A stretch of 64,000 bases of DNA from assembly GCA_949878435.1 (NCBI GenBank), contig CATLAK010000016.1, positions 16,342-80,341 on the forward strand, written 5' to 3'. Under the pieces are notes generated by a model that searched no databases, was not told where the DNA came from, and saw only the letters and a program-made list of their open reading frames with translations. Each line of letters begins with the position of its first letter. The first letter of the stretch is position 1. A program made the position numbers and the translations under genes. This document shows positions 28,605 to 37,299 of the stretch, piece by piece. The stretch comes from an uncultured Lachnospiraceae bacterium (GTDB lineage: Bacteria > Bacillota > Clostridia > Lachnospirales > Lachnospiraceae).

Positions 28605-29476
28605 TACAGTTAAAGGAACCTGAGCTTACCATGAAACGCCAGGTGGACAAAATAAGAAAAGAATACGGGCACAAGGCGGCATCCCATGCATTTGCCTCTC
28701 TTTATATCTGGAAGAAGGAAATGGGGCTGCAAATTCATATGGATGAGCAGGCTTTCACGGTAAAATTCGGACTGCGGGGAGAACATGCCTGGTTTTTTCC
28801 GTGCGGAGAGACGAAGGCAGTTAAGCGTTTGGTAAAAGAGGTTCTTGCAGAAGATGAGGAAGCTGTGTTCTACTATATGAGGGAGCAGGACCGGGATCTC
28901 TTAGAGCAGGATTTCCCGGGGCAATTTTCAATCCGGGAATGTGAGAATGACACGGAATATCTGTATGACAGACGGCAGCAGCAGGAGCTTAAAGGAAAGA
29001 AATTTTCTGGTCAGCGGAATCATATCAACCGCATAAAGATCGATTACAGGCTGGACGCAAAGAAGCTGGATGCATATGTTTTGCGGGATGTATTGGAGGT
29101 GAACCGGTTTTGGGAAAGGCGTTCTAAAGAAGAAGCCGGACTTAAGGATGAACAGGCGGGACATCTTCTGCTTACCAATAGCGGACAATTGGATGTAACA
29201 GGTGTTCTGGTGAGGGTGGATGATGAACCTTTTGCCATCGCGGCAGGATATCCTTTGAGCGAAGATACGTTTGACCTTGCACTGGTAAAGCAGGTAAAGT
29301 GTCTGACAGGTTTATCTGTTTACACCAGAAATCAGCTGATCCAGTTATTGCCGCAGCAGTATAGGTGGCTCAATGCAGAAGAGGATTTAGGGGTGGAGGG
29401 GCTGCGTACCATGAAAAGGCAGATGCGTCCCGCAGATTATGTAAAGATGTATCAGGGATTTTTGAATAAAAATTAG
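28601..29476 (+). CDS. DUF2156 / phosphatidylglycerol lysyltransferase C-domain-like protein
   Basis: The 291-residue protein starts inside the formyltransferase stop (ATGA overlap), so the two are co-translated. It resembles the soluble GNAT-like DUF2156/LPG_synthase_C family (KGKKFSGQRNHINRIK, NAEEDLGVEGLRTMKRQMRP). There is no membrane flippase half and no signal peptide. In MprF-type enzymes this fold transfers an aminoacyl group from tRNA to a lipid. Here, next to a formyltransferase and an NRPS, it could acylate or aminoacylate the peptide or lipid. The function is open; the family call is moderate to good. Confidence 0.75.
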   Translation: MIQLKEPELTMKRQVDKIRKEYGHKAASHAFASLYIWKKEMGLQIHMDEQAFTVKFGLRGEHAWFFPCGETKAVKRLVKEVLAEDEEAVFYYMREQDRDLLEQDFPGQFSIRECENDTEYLYDRRQQQELKGKKFSGQRNHINRIKIDYRLDAKKLDAYVLRDVLEVNRFWERRSKEEAGLKDEQAGHLLLTNSGQLDVTGVLVRVDDEPFAIAAGYPLSEDTFDLALVKQVKCLTGLSVYTRNQLIQLLPQQYRWLNAEEDLGVEGLRTMKRQMRPADYVKMYQGFLNKN

Positions 29477-29492
29477 GAAAGAAGGCAGGGAA

Positions 29493-30056
29493 ATGGAAGA
29501 AACATTCTTAAGAGAAATTAAGGAACAAGCACGAGGGGCAGCCTGTGAATTGATTGGCAAGGCACATCTGGAGAAGGGAGATATCCTGGTGGTGGGGTGT
29601 TCTTCCAGCGAGGTGACGGGAGAGAGGATAGGGACTTCTTCCAGCTTAGAGACGGCGGAAGCGGTATTTGAGGGTATCTATGATGCCGTCAGGGAAAACG
29701 GTCTTTATCTTGCCGCGCAGTGCTGCGAACATTTAAACAGGGCGGTCATCATTGAAAAGGAGCTTGCCAAAAGAGAGCGGCTGCCTATCGTCAATGTGGT
29801 TCCTCAGCCCAAGGCAGGAGGATCTTTCGGGACTATGGCTTACAAGCGGTTTTCCCATCCTGCGGCAGTGGAGCATATCAGGGCGCAGGCGGGAATGGAT
29901 ATCGGCGATACGCTGATCGGCATGCACCTTGCGGAAGTGGCGGTTCCGGTCCGATTATCTGTCAAGGAGATTGGACAGGCGCATCTGGTTTGTGCCAGGA
30001 CAAGAGGGAAATTTATTGGCGGCGAGAGAGCCGTTTATGATCAGGAAATGTTGTAG
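29493..30056 (+). CDS. YwlG/TIGR01440 (DUF436) family protein
   Basis: This 187-residue protein matches the conserved YwlG-like family (GDILVVGCSSSEVTGERIGTSSS, AAQCCEHLNRAVIIE, PQPKAGGSFGTMAYKRF, GMHLAEVAVPVR). Its biochemical role is not established, and members usually sit in housekeeping contexts. It follows the DUF2156 gene by 16 bp with a GAAGGCAGGGAAATG start, so it is transcribed with the operon, perhaps only as a passenger. Two conserved-looking cysteines (CCEH) and the GCSSS loop are the notable residues. Confidence 0.8.
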   Translation: MEETFLREIKEQARGAACELIGKAHLEKGDILVVGCSSSEVTGERIGTSSSLETAEAVFEGIYDAVRENGLYLAAQCCEHLNRAVIIEKELAKRERLPIVNVVPQPKAGGSFGTMAYKRFSHPAAVEHIRAQAGMDIGDTLIGMHLAEVAVPVRLSVKEIGQAHLVCARTRGKFIGGERAVYDQEML

Positions 30057-30088
30057 AGACAGAAACCTGGGAGAAAAAGGAGGGGACC

Positions 30089-31219
30089 ATGGAAAACGAA
30101 AGTCAAAGCTATGGACAGGGAGATGGCGGGGAGAACCTGTATGGATATACGGGAAACCCCTTTGAGCAGATGGATTACGGTCTATGTAAGAGGTGCAGGC
30201 GCAGAACCATAGACAGGAGTGAGAATCCTGCTTCAGAATTATGTAAGGAGTGCAGGGAAGAACTGATTAAATTAAAGATACCGCCAGTGTTCTATTTATT
30301 TGCGGCGATTACCCTTTTCCTCATGGTGTTCACGATTCTGCCTTCTATGCGAGGATTTGTAAATGTCTTTTCCTACAAAAACGCGGAGGAGACCTCGGAG
30401 GAAGGGTTCGTAATAACAATCATGGATAATCTGGTCTCCATTCTGGATGAAAATCCTGACAATATAGATGTGGCGATAGAACTTACAGACGTGGCGATGC
30501 GGTACAGTTATTATGAATATGCCGCCTACGCCATAGAAAACTTTTTAGTAGGACAAGAAGTGCCTGATAAGGCATATTACCGGATCAACGGATACATAGA
30601 TGAACTCAATACCTATTATGACACCCTTGAGTTAAGCGACAGTATCTGGCAGGAGCTGGCTGACGAATGGGAAGATGAGGAGGATGTCTCCGTCATACTG
30701 AGTGCTTATCGGGAAAAGCTTTCGGCGTACTTAGGGGATGAGGACTATGACCAGGCATTGCTTTATTATTATCTGGGGAGTACCACAGAGGACGCAGAGA
30801 GCAGTATCGCATATCTGGAGGAATGTGTGGCGATTAATCCCTGTTATTATGAAGCCCAGGCGCAGATTGCCGTTTACCGCCGCAGGCAGGGAGATCTTGA
30901 TAAGGCAAGGGAAATCTTAGAGGCGGTCTATGCCACGAATAAAGAGGACTATTCCATCCTGCGGGCTTACGCCACGCTGGAACTTGCCCAGGGAAACGTA
31001 AAGGACAGCATGGATTATGCACGGAGGGCTTACGAGGCATACCCGGAGGGTAATTTCGTGGTGGATACCTACGCGGTCGCACTGGCGGCGAACGACAGGT
31101 TAGAGGAAGCGTGGGAGCTGGTGGAAGAATATGAAGACGAAGGATATGAATTTGACGACGACCTTTATGACTTCCTTGACGGAAAGATAACGCTGGAAGA
31201 CTATTATATAGGGGAATAG
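30089..31219 (+). CDS. Zinc-ribbon, single-helix, TPR-repeat membrane protein
   Basis: The 376-residue protein begins with a disordered segment and a four-cysteine knuckle pair (CKRCRRRT, CKECREEL), then one membrane helix (PPVFYLFAAITLFLMVFTIL). The remainder, about residues 110-376, is helical TPR-like repeats rich in Tyr, Asp and Glu (LLYYYLGSTTEDAESSIAYLEE, LAQGNVKDSMDYARRAYEAYP). The function is unknown and a scaffold or assembly role is plausible. It follows YwlG by 32 bp behind AAAGGAGG and is 12 bp before the HELAH membrane protein, so the two probably work together. Confidence 0.7.
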   Translation: MENESQSYGQGDGGENLYGYTGNPFEQMDYGLCKRCRRRTIDRSENPASELCKECREELIKLKIPPVFYLFAAITLFLMVFTILPSMRGFVNVFSYKNAEETSEEGFVITIMDNLVSILDENPDNIDVAIELTDVAMRYSYYEYAAYAIENFLVGQEVPDKAYYRINGYIDELNTYYDTLELSDSIWQELADEWEDEEDVSVILSAYREKLSAYLGDEDYDQALLYYYLGSTTEDAESSIAYLEECVAINPCYYEAQAQIAVYRRRQGDLDKAREILEAVYATNKEDYSILRAYATLELAQGNVKDSMDYARRAYEAYPEGNFVVDTYAVALAANDRLEEAWELVEEYEDEGYEFDDDLYDFLDGKITLEDYYIGE

Positions 31220-31231
31220 GAGGCGATAAAG

Positions 31232-31789
31232 ATGATTATACCGGGGATATTAATATCGATTGTAACTTTTCCGGGGGTTGCCGTGCATGAGCTGGCACAC
31301 CAGATCTGCTGCAGGATCTGCAGGATACCGGTCTATGAGGTGAAATACTTTCAGGTGAGCAATCCCTGCGGTTACGTCCTGCATGAAGCCACTTCCAACC
31401 CATGGAAAAATCTGCTTACAAGTTTAGGTCCGTTCTTTTTTAATACCATCCTTGGCATGCTGATCACGCTGCCTGCCTATGCCAATGTATTTGACTACAA
31501 CTATGTTGGCGGCACGCTGGGTCCTTATGTCACTGTAAGCAGCTGGCTGCTCTATTGGCTGGGCGTATCGATTCTGATGCATGCCTTTCCCAGCACAGGG
31601 GATGCCCAGGCGCTGGTGGCGAGCGTGCTTAAAAATAAAGAAGTCGGGGTGTTTGCGAAAATCGTGACGGCGCCCTTTATCGGTCTGATTTATTTAGGGG
31701 CAATCGGCTCTATGGTCTGGCTGGATTTGCTTTATGGTGTGGGAATGTCGGTGGTGCTTCCCAAGCTGCTTGGTGCGCTGTTATTTTAA
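31232..31789 (+). CDS. Polytopic membrane protein with HELAH metalloprotease-like motif
   Basis: The 185-residue protein has about four hydrophobic segments. The first carries AVHELAHQICC, an HExxH zinc-protease motif embedded in the membrane as in site-2/M50-like families. A later SILMHAFPSTGDAQAL resembles the second metal-ligand segment of DUF3267/M50 relatives. It may be an intramembrane protease or a family member that kept only the fold. It sits directly after the TPR protein and 13 bp before the truncated response regulator. Confidence 0.7.
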   Translation: MIIPGILISIVTFPGVAVHELAHQICCRICRIPVYEVKYFQVSNPCGYVLHEATSNPWKNLLTSLGPFFFNTILGMLITLPAYANVFDYNYVGGTLGPYVTVSSWLLYWLGVSILMHAFPSTGDAQALVASVLKNKEVGVFAKIVTAPFIGLIYLGAIGSMVWLDLLYGVGMSVVLPKLLGALLF

Positions 31790-31802
31790 GGAGAGGGACT
31801 TC

Positions 31803-32309
31803 ATGCTGAAGCTGATTTTGGTGGATGACGAGTGGATCATATTGAAGGGATTAGAGACAACCTATGATTGGGGAAGCATGGGGTGTGAGGTCGCGGGCAC
31901 TGCGACCAGTGCAGAGGCGGCTTTGGAATTGATTAAAGAAAAGCAGCCGGATGTGGTGATCACAGATATCCAGATGCAGGAGATGAGTGGATTGGCGCTT
32001 CTTGAGAAAGGGAAACAAATCAAGGAAGATCTCCAATTCATTATTATGAGCGCTTACAGGGATTTTGAATATGCGCGCATTGCCTGTGAAAGGGGAGCGT
32101 TCTCCTATCTGCTCAAGCCCATAGAGGAAGAAAAGCTGGAGCAGGTGATGGGGGAACTTCAAAAGAAGATAAGCAAAGAAACGGCGCTGCAAAAGGAACA
32201 TGAGAACTGGCGCCAGCTTTTGCTGGAGGAAAATATAGGATTGTCCGGCATCCTTTTGCAGAAGAAGAATCGGCAGTTGAAACATATAGCCTCTCCAGCA
32301 GAATTTTAA
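31803..32309 (+). pseudogene. YesN/AraC-type response regulator truncated to its receiver domain
   Basis: The 168-residue product has an intact receiver (LKLILVDDEWIILKGL, DVVITDIQMQEMSG with the phosphoacceptor Asp, LLKPIEEEKLEQVM) and the start of the coiled linker typical of AraC-family regulators. It then stops. The expected linker and C-terminal AraC helix-turn-helix, about 350 residues, are absent. Within 50-100 bp the sequence becomes the middle of the sensor domain of a partner kinase in another frame. I read this as an internal deletion that joined two adjacent genes. It cannot bind DNA as encoded. Confidence 0.8.
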
Positions 32310-33928
32310 ATAGCTATGTAGAGGAGGGTTTTTCTAAAATTGAATCAGAAACAGAGAGCTTTGTTTTTGATTCTGTCATTCAGCGTTCGCTGGAGCCCAC
32401 ACCGCTTACCTATCTGGAAGAGAGCCGGATGTCTAATGTGTGGAACCGTATCAGCAGTAAGTATGTGAAAAATGGCGTGTATCTGGACAATAAGGGACAT
32501 GCTTACATAAAAGGAAATCGCGGGCTTACCTTTTCATGGGATGCTTATGAGGCGAGCAAGCTGTTTTTAGCAACGCAGGAAAGCTATGGAAAATTGCAGT
32601 GGGTCTGGACGGAGGATACGATTTTCGGAACGGGAGAGACTGGTATTTTTTTGATCAGGAATGTGAGAAATGTGGACCGACCGGAACTTTCGGGTGTTCT
32701 GATTCTTCAGATGAATTCTTATTTGATGGAGGAGGCTATGAAGAAGGCAGATGCTTCCGAGCAGTTGTTTTATTATATCTTTGATGGAGAAGGGCAGCTT
32801 TGTTATGAAAAAGGCTGGGAAAAGGGAGACGAAGAAAAACAGCAGGAGCAGATCAAACGGATTGCAGAGGTATTGGATTTTTCTAAAAAATCAGAAATTG
32901 AGGTAAATCCGGTGCAGGGCGGAATTTTATTTTCCTGCTATGAACCTGGGTTTGGACTTACAGTGGTTACGGAGGTTCCTGACAATGTGATTTACGAGAT
33001 GACCAGGCTGGTAAATCTGACGTTACTTCTGATAGCTGCCGTGATGTTTCTGATAGCCGCCGCTGCCAGTTTGGGAATGGCATATCATTTTACGAAGCCT
33101 ATTTCAGAGATCAGCCAGACCATGGAGCATTTTGATGGAAGCAGCTTTGATGACAAAATTAAGATCAATACGAGGACGGAGCTTGATACGATAGGAAGCT
33201 CCTACAACAGCATGCTTTCCCGCATGGAACAGCTTGTGCTGAAGGTGAAGGAAAAGGAGAGGGAGGTCTGGTCGTTGGAGCTGGATTCTCTCTATTATCA
33301 ATTAAATCCTCACTTCCTCTATAATACACTTGATAATATTTATATGATGGCACGTATTGCAAAGCAGAAGGAAATCATGAATATGATCCATGCTTTGTCC
33401 AGGCTTTTGAAGATCAGCTTAAATAAGGGTGATGGAATGCTTACGGTGGAGGAAGAATTGGAGCATGTGGCGTCTTATCTGGAGATTCAGAAAATGCGTT
33501 TTGGGGATAAGTTCCGTTATCAGGTGAAATGTGAGGAGGACGTGAAGAACTATCAGACCATGAAACTTTTGTTACAGCCGATTGTGGAAAACAGCGTAAA
33601 GTACGGATTTGCAGGCATGCAGTCAGAAGGCGTTATTTTCATCAGCGCAGGGCTGCAGGAGGGAAGAATCTGCTTTTCCGTTTACAATAATGGGAAATCA
33701 ATTGAGAAGGAAAAGCAGCATCAGTTAAATCATCTTAAGCAGATGGCGCCGGATGGATTGAAGGAAAGTCTGGTTACGGAAAAAGGAGGATTCGGCATCT
33801 ATAATATTGTGACCAGAATGCGGATGAAGTATGGAGAGGCGTTTGATATCGTGTATTCCGTGCCGGAGGGCGGGGGAACCTTATGCACGCTCTATCTGCC
33901 TCTCATATCCCCGAAAAAAGCTGTTTGA
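32204..33928 (+). pseudogene. YesM-type sensor histidine kinase lacking its N-terminus
   Basis: The kinase frame is open from 32204, but the first standard start is ATG 32429, with a poor ribosome site. In-frame sequence before it (SSRILNSYVEEGFSKIESE, then FVFDSVIQRSL) is clearly sensor-domain protein. The first membrane helix and its start are missing. The rest is intact: a sensor region, one helix (LTLLLIAAVMFLIAAAASLGMAYHF), HAMP, the phospho-His motif QLNPHFLYNTLDNI, the N-box QPIVENSVKYGF and GGFGIYNIVTRM. With the truncated regulator upstream it marks the right side of a deletion. From ATG 32429 the product would be 499 residues. Confidence 0.8.
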
Positions 33929-33943
33929 CGAATAGGAAAAGAG

Positions 33944-33990
33944 AAATATCAAAAAATAAACTTTTGTAAATATCAAAAAGTATATTTACA
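33944..33990 (+). promoter_or_regulatory. Repeated AT-rich operator candidate upstream of the sugar ABC genes
   Basis: AAATATCAAAAA occurs at 33944 and again at 33968 (24-bp period). An inverted repeat TGTAAATA/TATTTACA spans 33965-33990. A possible -10 TATACT lies at 34052-34057 with no good -35, as in activator-dependent promoters. AraC-type regulators often bind such repeats, but the adjacent regulator has lost its DNA-binding domain. Confidence 0.4.
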
Positions 33991-34106
33991 GGAGTTTATT
34001 TTTTTATATTCTGCATTTTATTTTTGCTACAGGTAAAAAGAACAAAACTGTTATACTCTACCTATCAAGCGGAACAATAGGTAAACAACATAAAGGAGGA
34101 TAAGAG

Positions 34107-35482
34107 ATGAAGTTAAAAAACTGACAGCGCTTGTATTGGCGATGTCCATGATCGTTACTTTGAGTGCATGTGGAAGCGGGGCGCCGGCAGCGGAGGGCGG
34201 CACGGAGACAACACAGGAGAATGGAGGAACAGAGGATTCCGGCAATTCTGATGTGGGAGAAGGAGGAGAAATCACTTTTACTTATCTGGAATTAGGGGAT
34301 CAGGGAACAGGTCTGGAGGATTTTTATAGAGAGGTAGTGGATGATTTCAATAATAACAATAAAGGAACTTATGCGGTAGATGTGGAGTGGATGCAGGGAA
34401 GTTCCCCCGACTATAATAATAAGCTCAGAATGCTTAACGCAGCAGACCAGCTTCCCACAATTTTTGATGCAGGTGGAGAGATTTCTTTATATAACACCTT
34501 GAAAAATAATGGGCGTCTGGTAGATGTAAAGCCTTATATCGATGCAGACCCTGAGTGGAAGGCGCGTCTGGAGGATGATTGCACAGAGCAGTTTATAGAA
34601 GACGATGGAGCAATTTATATGGTGCCTGAGGCAGCCATGTGTCCGGTTGGAATTTTCTGGAATAAGGATTTGTTTGCAAAGGCAGGAATCGAGAGTTTTC
34701 CCGAAACATGGGATGAATTCTGGGAAGCGTGCGATACCCTGCAGGCAGCCGGGATCACGCCGTTAGCCCTGCAGACGGCAGGCTCTGCATGGACTAGTAT
34801 GATTATTGCAACCAGTTATATGTCTTCCAGTCAGGAAGGAATTGACTTTATGAATCTTAGCTTCCCGGAAACATATGATACGCCAGAATTTCGTGAAATG
34901 ATGGAGGTTTATGTAAAGTTGTTCCAGTATTGTAACCCTGATGCCATCGGAGGCGACTATTCACTGGCACAAAATCATTTTACCAATGAAGAAGCAGCCA
35001 TGATGATCAATGGCGCATGGATGATGGAGACGCTGCGCGACACAAATTATTCTCCGGAAGGGTTTGAGCAGCATGTGGGATTTACCACGCTGCCCGGTAA
35101 GACCGTGGTATATTCCTGGAACCAGGTAGGACGCGTAATCAGTGCCAGCGCTACAGAAGAGGAAATCGAGGCAGCGGTAGAATATATGAAGACTTTAAGC
35201 ACGCAGGAGCATGTAATCCGCTATTTTGAGCTTACCGGAGGCTATTCCAGCAAGGTTGAACTTCCGGAGGAAACTTATAATAACTTAATGCCCACGATGA
35301 AGGAATACGCAGATATGTTCAAGGATATCGATCATGTAATTCCCAACTATCAGACACAATGGAACTCGATTATCTTAAACGAAGTATTTACCACAGATCT
35401 GCCTGCGCTGGTACAGGGCTCTATTGATATGGACCAGTTCATTCAGATTATGGACGATGCAGTAAAACAGTACGAAGAATAA
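34107..35482 (+). pseudogene. Sugar ABC transporter solute-binding lipoprotein with frameshifted signal peptide
   Basis: A strong site (AAAGGAGGATAAGAG) precedes ATG 34107, which reads MKLKN then stop. One extra A in the six-A run at 34115-34120 would give MKLKKLTALVLAMSMIVTLS followed by the lipobox Cys, a textbook lipoprotein signal. The rest (448 residues in the track, from TTG 34136) is a complete family-1 extracellular sugar-binding protein (VEWMQGSSPDYNNKLRMLNA, EEAAMMINGAWMMETL). As sequenced the signal peptide is out of frame. It may be a sequencing error, a null mutation or slippage-prone expression. It is the first gene of the transporter operon. Confidence 0.8.
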
Positions 35483-35487
35483 AGGTT

Positions 35488-35520
35488 ACGGGGATTGTGC
35501 TTTTAGGGTACAACCCCCGT
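35488..35520 (+). terminator. Intercistronic hairpin between binding protein and permease
   Basis: ACGGGGATTGT (35488-35498) pairs with ACAACCCCCGT (35510-35520), an 11-bp stem with one mismatch and an 11-nt loop. No U-run follows, so it is more likely a partial attenuator or 3' stabiliser that raises binding-protein mRNA over the permeases than a full terminator. Confidence 0.65.
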
Positions 35521-35565
35521 TCTAATCAGAAAGCTATGCTTTAGGCATGTGGAACGGAGGCAGAT

Positions 35566-36444
35566 TTGAGAAAGAATAGTACAAGTACAAAAATATGGAT
35601 TATTTTATTTCTGATTCCGACGGCAGCCGTATTCTGCCTGCTGTTTGCAGTACCGCTTTTTACGACAGTCGTTTCCAGTTTTACGAAATGGAACGGAATG
35701 GAACCAATGAAGTTTGTGGGGCTGGATAACTATATTAAGATTTTTCAGTCCAAGGATTTTCTGACAGCGCTGAAAAACACCCTGATATGGGCAGCGGCAG
35801 CCGCCTTTATACATGTACCCTTTGGCGTCATCGTCTCTTTGGTGCTCTTTAGAAAGAGAAAAGGATGGAAATTCGTCCGCTCTTCCTTTATGATTCCCAA
35901 CATGATCTCAAAGACAGCGCTTGCCTTAATGTTTACCTTTATATTCAAGCCCGATGTGGGAATCTTAAATTCTTTCCTGCGGGGAATCGGTCTGGAAAAA
36001 TGGACTCACAACTGGCTGCAGGAAGAAGCTACAGCGCTTTTTTCTATCACGAATATTTGGCTTTGGTATGCGGCGCTGATTACGCTGATTACCTTTTCAG
36101 AACTTACCATGATTTCCTCAGGGCTGGCGGAATCCGCTAAGATTGACGGGGCAACGGATCTGCAGATCGATCTGCTCATTTATTTGCCGCTGCTAAAGAG
36201 AATCATTGGAACGGGGGTAGTGATTGCGGTAGTAGGGGTGTTCAAAGAGTTTGAGACTATCTTTATCACCACCAACGGAGGACCGGGCAATGCTACCATG
36301 AATCTGGCAATGATGATGTATAACAGAATCATGAATTCAAGTCAGTATGGGTATGCAAATGCGCTGGGCGTACTCTTGCTGCTACTGTCAATCGGCGTTC
36401 TGGTGATCTGTAATAAACTGTTTGCAATGGATAAAGAAGATTAG
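35566..36444 (+). CDS. Sugar ABC transporter permease (MalF/UgpA type)
   Basis: The 292-residue protein begins at TTG 35566 behind GGAGG. It has about six membrane helices and the permease signature ESAKIDGATDLQIDLLIYLPLL (EAAxxDGA loop that contacts the ATPase). It forms the inner-membrane channel with the next gene. As is common for family-1 carbohydrate importers, no ATPase gene is nearby, so a shared MsmK-like ATPase is presumably used. Confidence 0.93.
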   Translation: MRKNSTSTKIWIILFLIPTAAVFCLLFAVPLFTTVVSSFTKWNGMEPMKFVGLDNYIKIFQSKDFLTALKNTLIWAAAAAFIHVPFGVIVSLVLFRKRKGWKFVRSSFMIPNMISKTALALMFTFIFKPDVGILNSFLRGIGLEKWTHNWLQEEATALFSITNIWLWYAALITLITFSELTMISSGLAESAKIDGATDLQIDLLIYLPLLKRIIGTGVVIAVVGVFKEFETIFITTNGGPGNATMNLAMMMYNRIMNSSQYGYANALGVLLLLLSIGVLVICNKLFAMDKED

Positions 36445-36453
36445 GAGGCGTAT

Positions 36454-37287
36454 ATGAAAAAGAAGCATAAGGCAGGAAAAACCGTCTTTGAATATGCAGT
36501 CATGCTGATTGTTGTGTTTGTCGCTCTGCTGCCGGTCGTCTGGGTGCTTGTTTCCTCGTTTAAGACCAACAAGGAAATTCTTTCCTCATCCTTTTCTCTT
36601 CCCACCAGTCTGTATCTGGGAGGGTATAAGGAGGCATTAAGCAAAGTAAATATACCTGCGCGGTTTTTAAATTCACTCATTGTGACGTCTGTCAGCACTG
36701 TAATCGGAGTGACGATTTATGCGATGGCGGCGTATGTGCTTGCGAGAAAGAATTTTATTGGAAAAGGGATTATTTTTACCATATTCATCTCTTCTATGCT
36801 GATTCCCGGCAATGCACTTTTACAGCCCATCTTTTTGATGATGGTCCGCATGGGACTGTATGATACCAAGGCAGGGCTGATTCTGGTGTACATAGGATTT
36901 GGGATGCCCATTTCACTGTTTCTGTTAAGAAGCACCTTCCTTGGATGTCCGAAGGAGTTAGAAGAGGCAGCCGCGATCGAGGGAGCAGGTTTTTTGAGAA
37001 CCTTCTGGTCGGTCATGTTGCCCCTTGCGAAACCGGCATTGAGCAGCTCGGCAATTCTGATGTTTTTGGGAAATTGGAATGAACTGGTCTTTGCATTGCT
37101 TCTGACATCAAGCGAAAAGAACCGCACACTGCCGCTTACCATGAAGTTTTTTACCACTACCTTTGGATTCGATTATTCGGCAATGCTTGCAGCCTTAGTA
37201 CTCTGCATGTTGCCCACGATTATCGTGTATTTATTCTTACAGAGACAGATTATGGAAAGTATGATTGCCGGTGCGGTGAAAGGTTAA
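36454..37287 (+). CDS. Sugar ABC transporter permease (MalG/UgpE type)
   Basis: The 277-residue protein starts at ATG 36454 after TTAGGAGGCG. It has an N-terminal helix (FEYAVMLIVVFVALLPVVWVLVSSFK), the expected EAAAIEGAGFLRTFWSVMLPLAKPAL coupling-loop motif and about six helices. It pairs with the previous permease. Neighbouring GH65-like and beta-phosphoglucomutase genes suggest a glucose-containing di- or oligosaccharide as substrate. Confidence 0.93.
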   Translation: MKKKHKAGKTVFEYAVMLIVVFVALLPVVWVLVSSFKTNKEILSSSFSLPTSLYLGGYKEALSKVNIPARFLNSLIVTSVSTVIGVTIYAMAAYVLARKNFIGKGIIFTIFISSMLIPGNALLQPIFLMMVRMGLYDTKAGLILVYIGFGMPISLFLLRSTFLGCPKELEEAAAIEGAGFLRTFWSVMLPLAKPALSSSAILMFLGNWNELVFALLLTSSEKNRTLPLTMKFFTTTFGFDYSAMLAALVLCMLPTIIVYLFLQRQIMESMIAGAVKG

Positions 37288-37299
37288 AAGGAGGAGACT

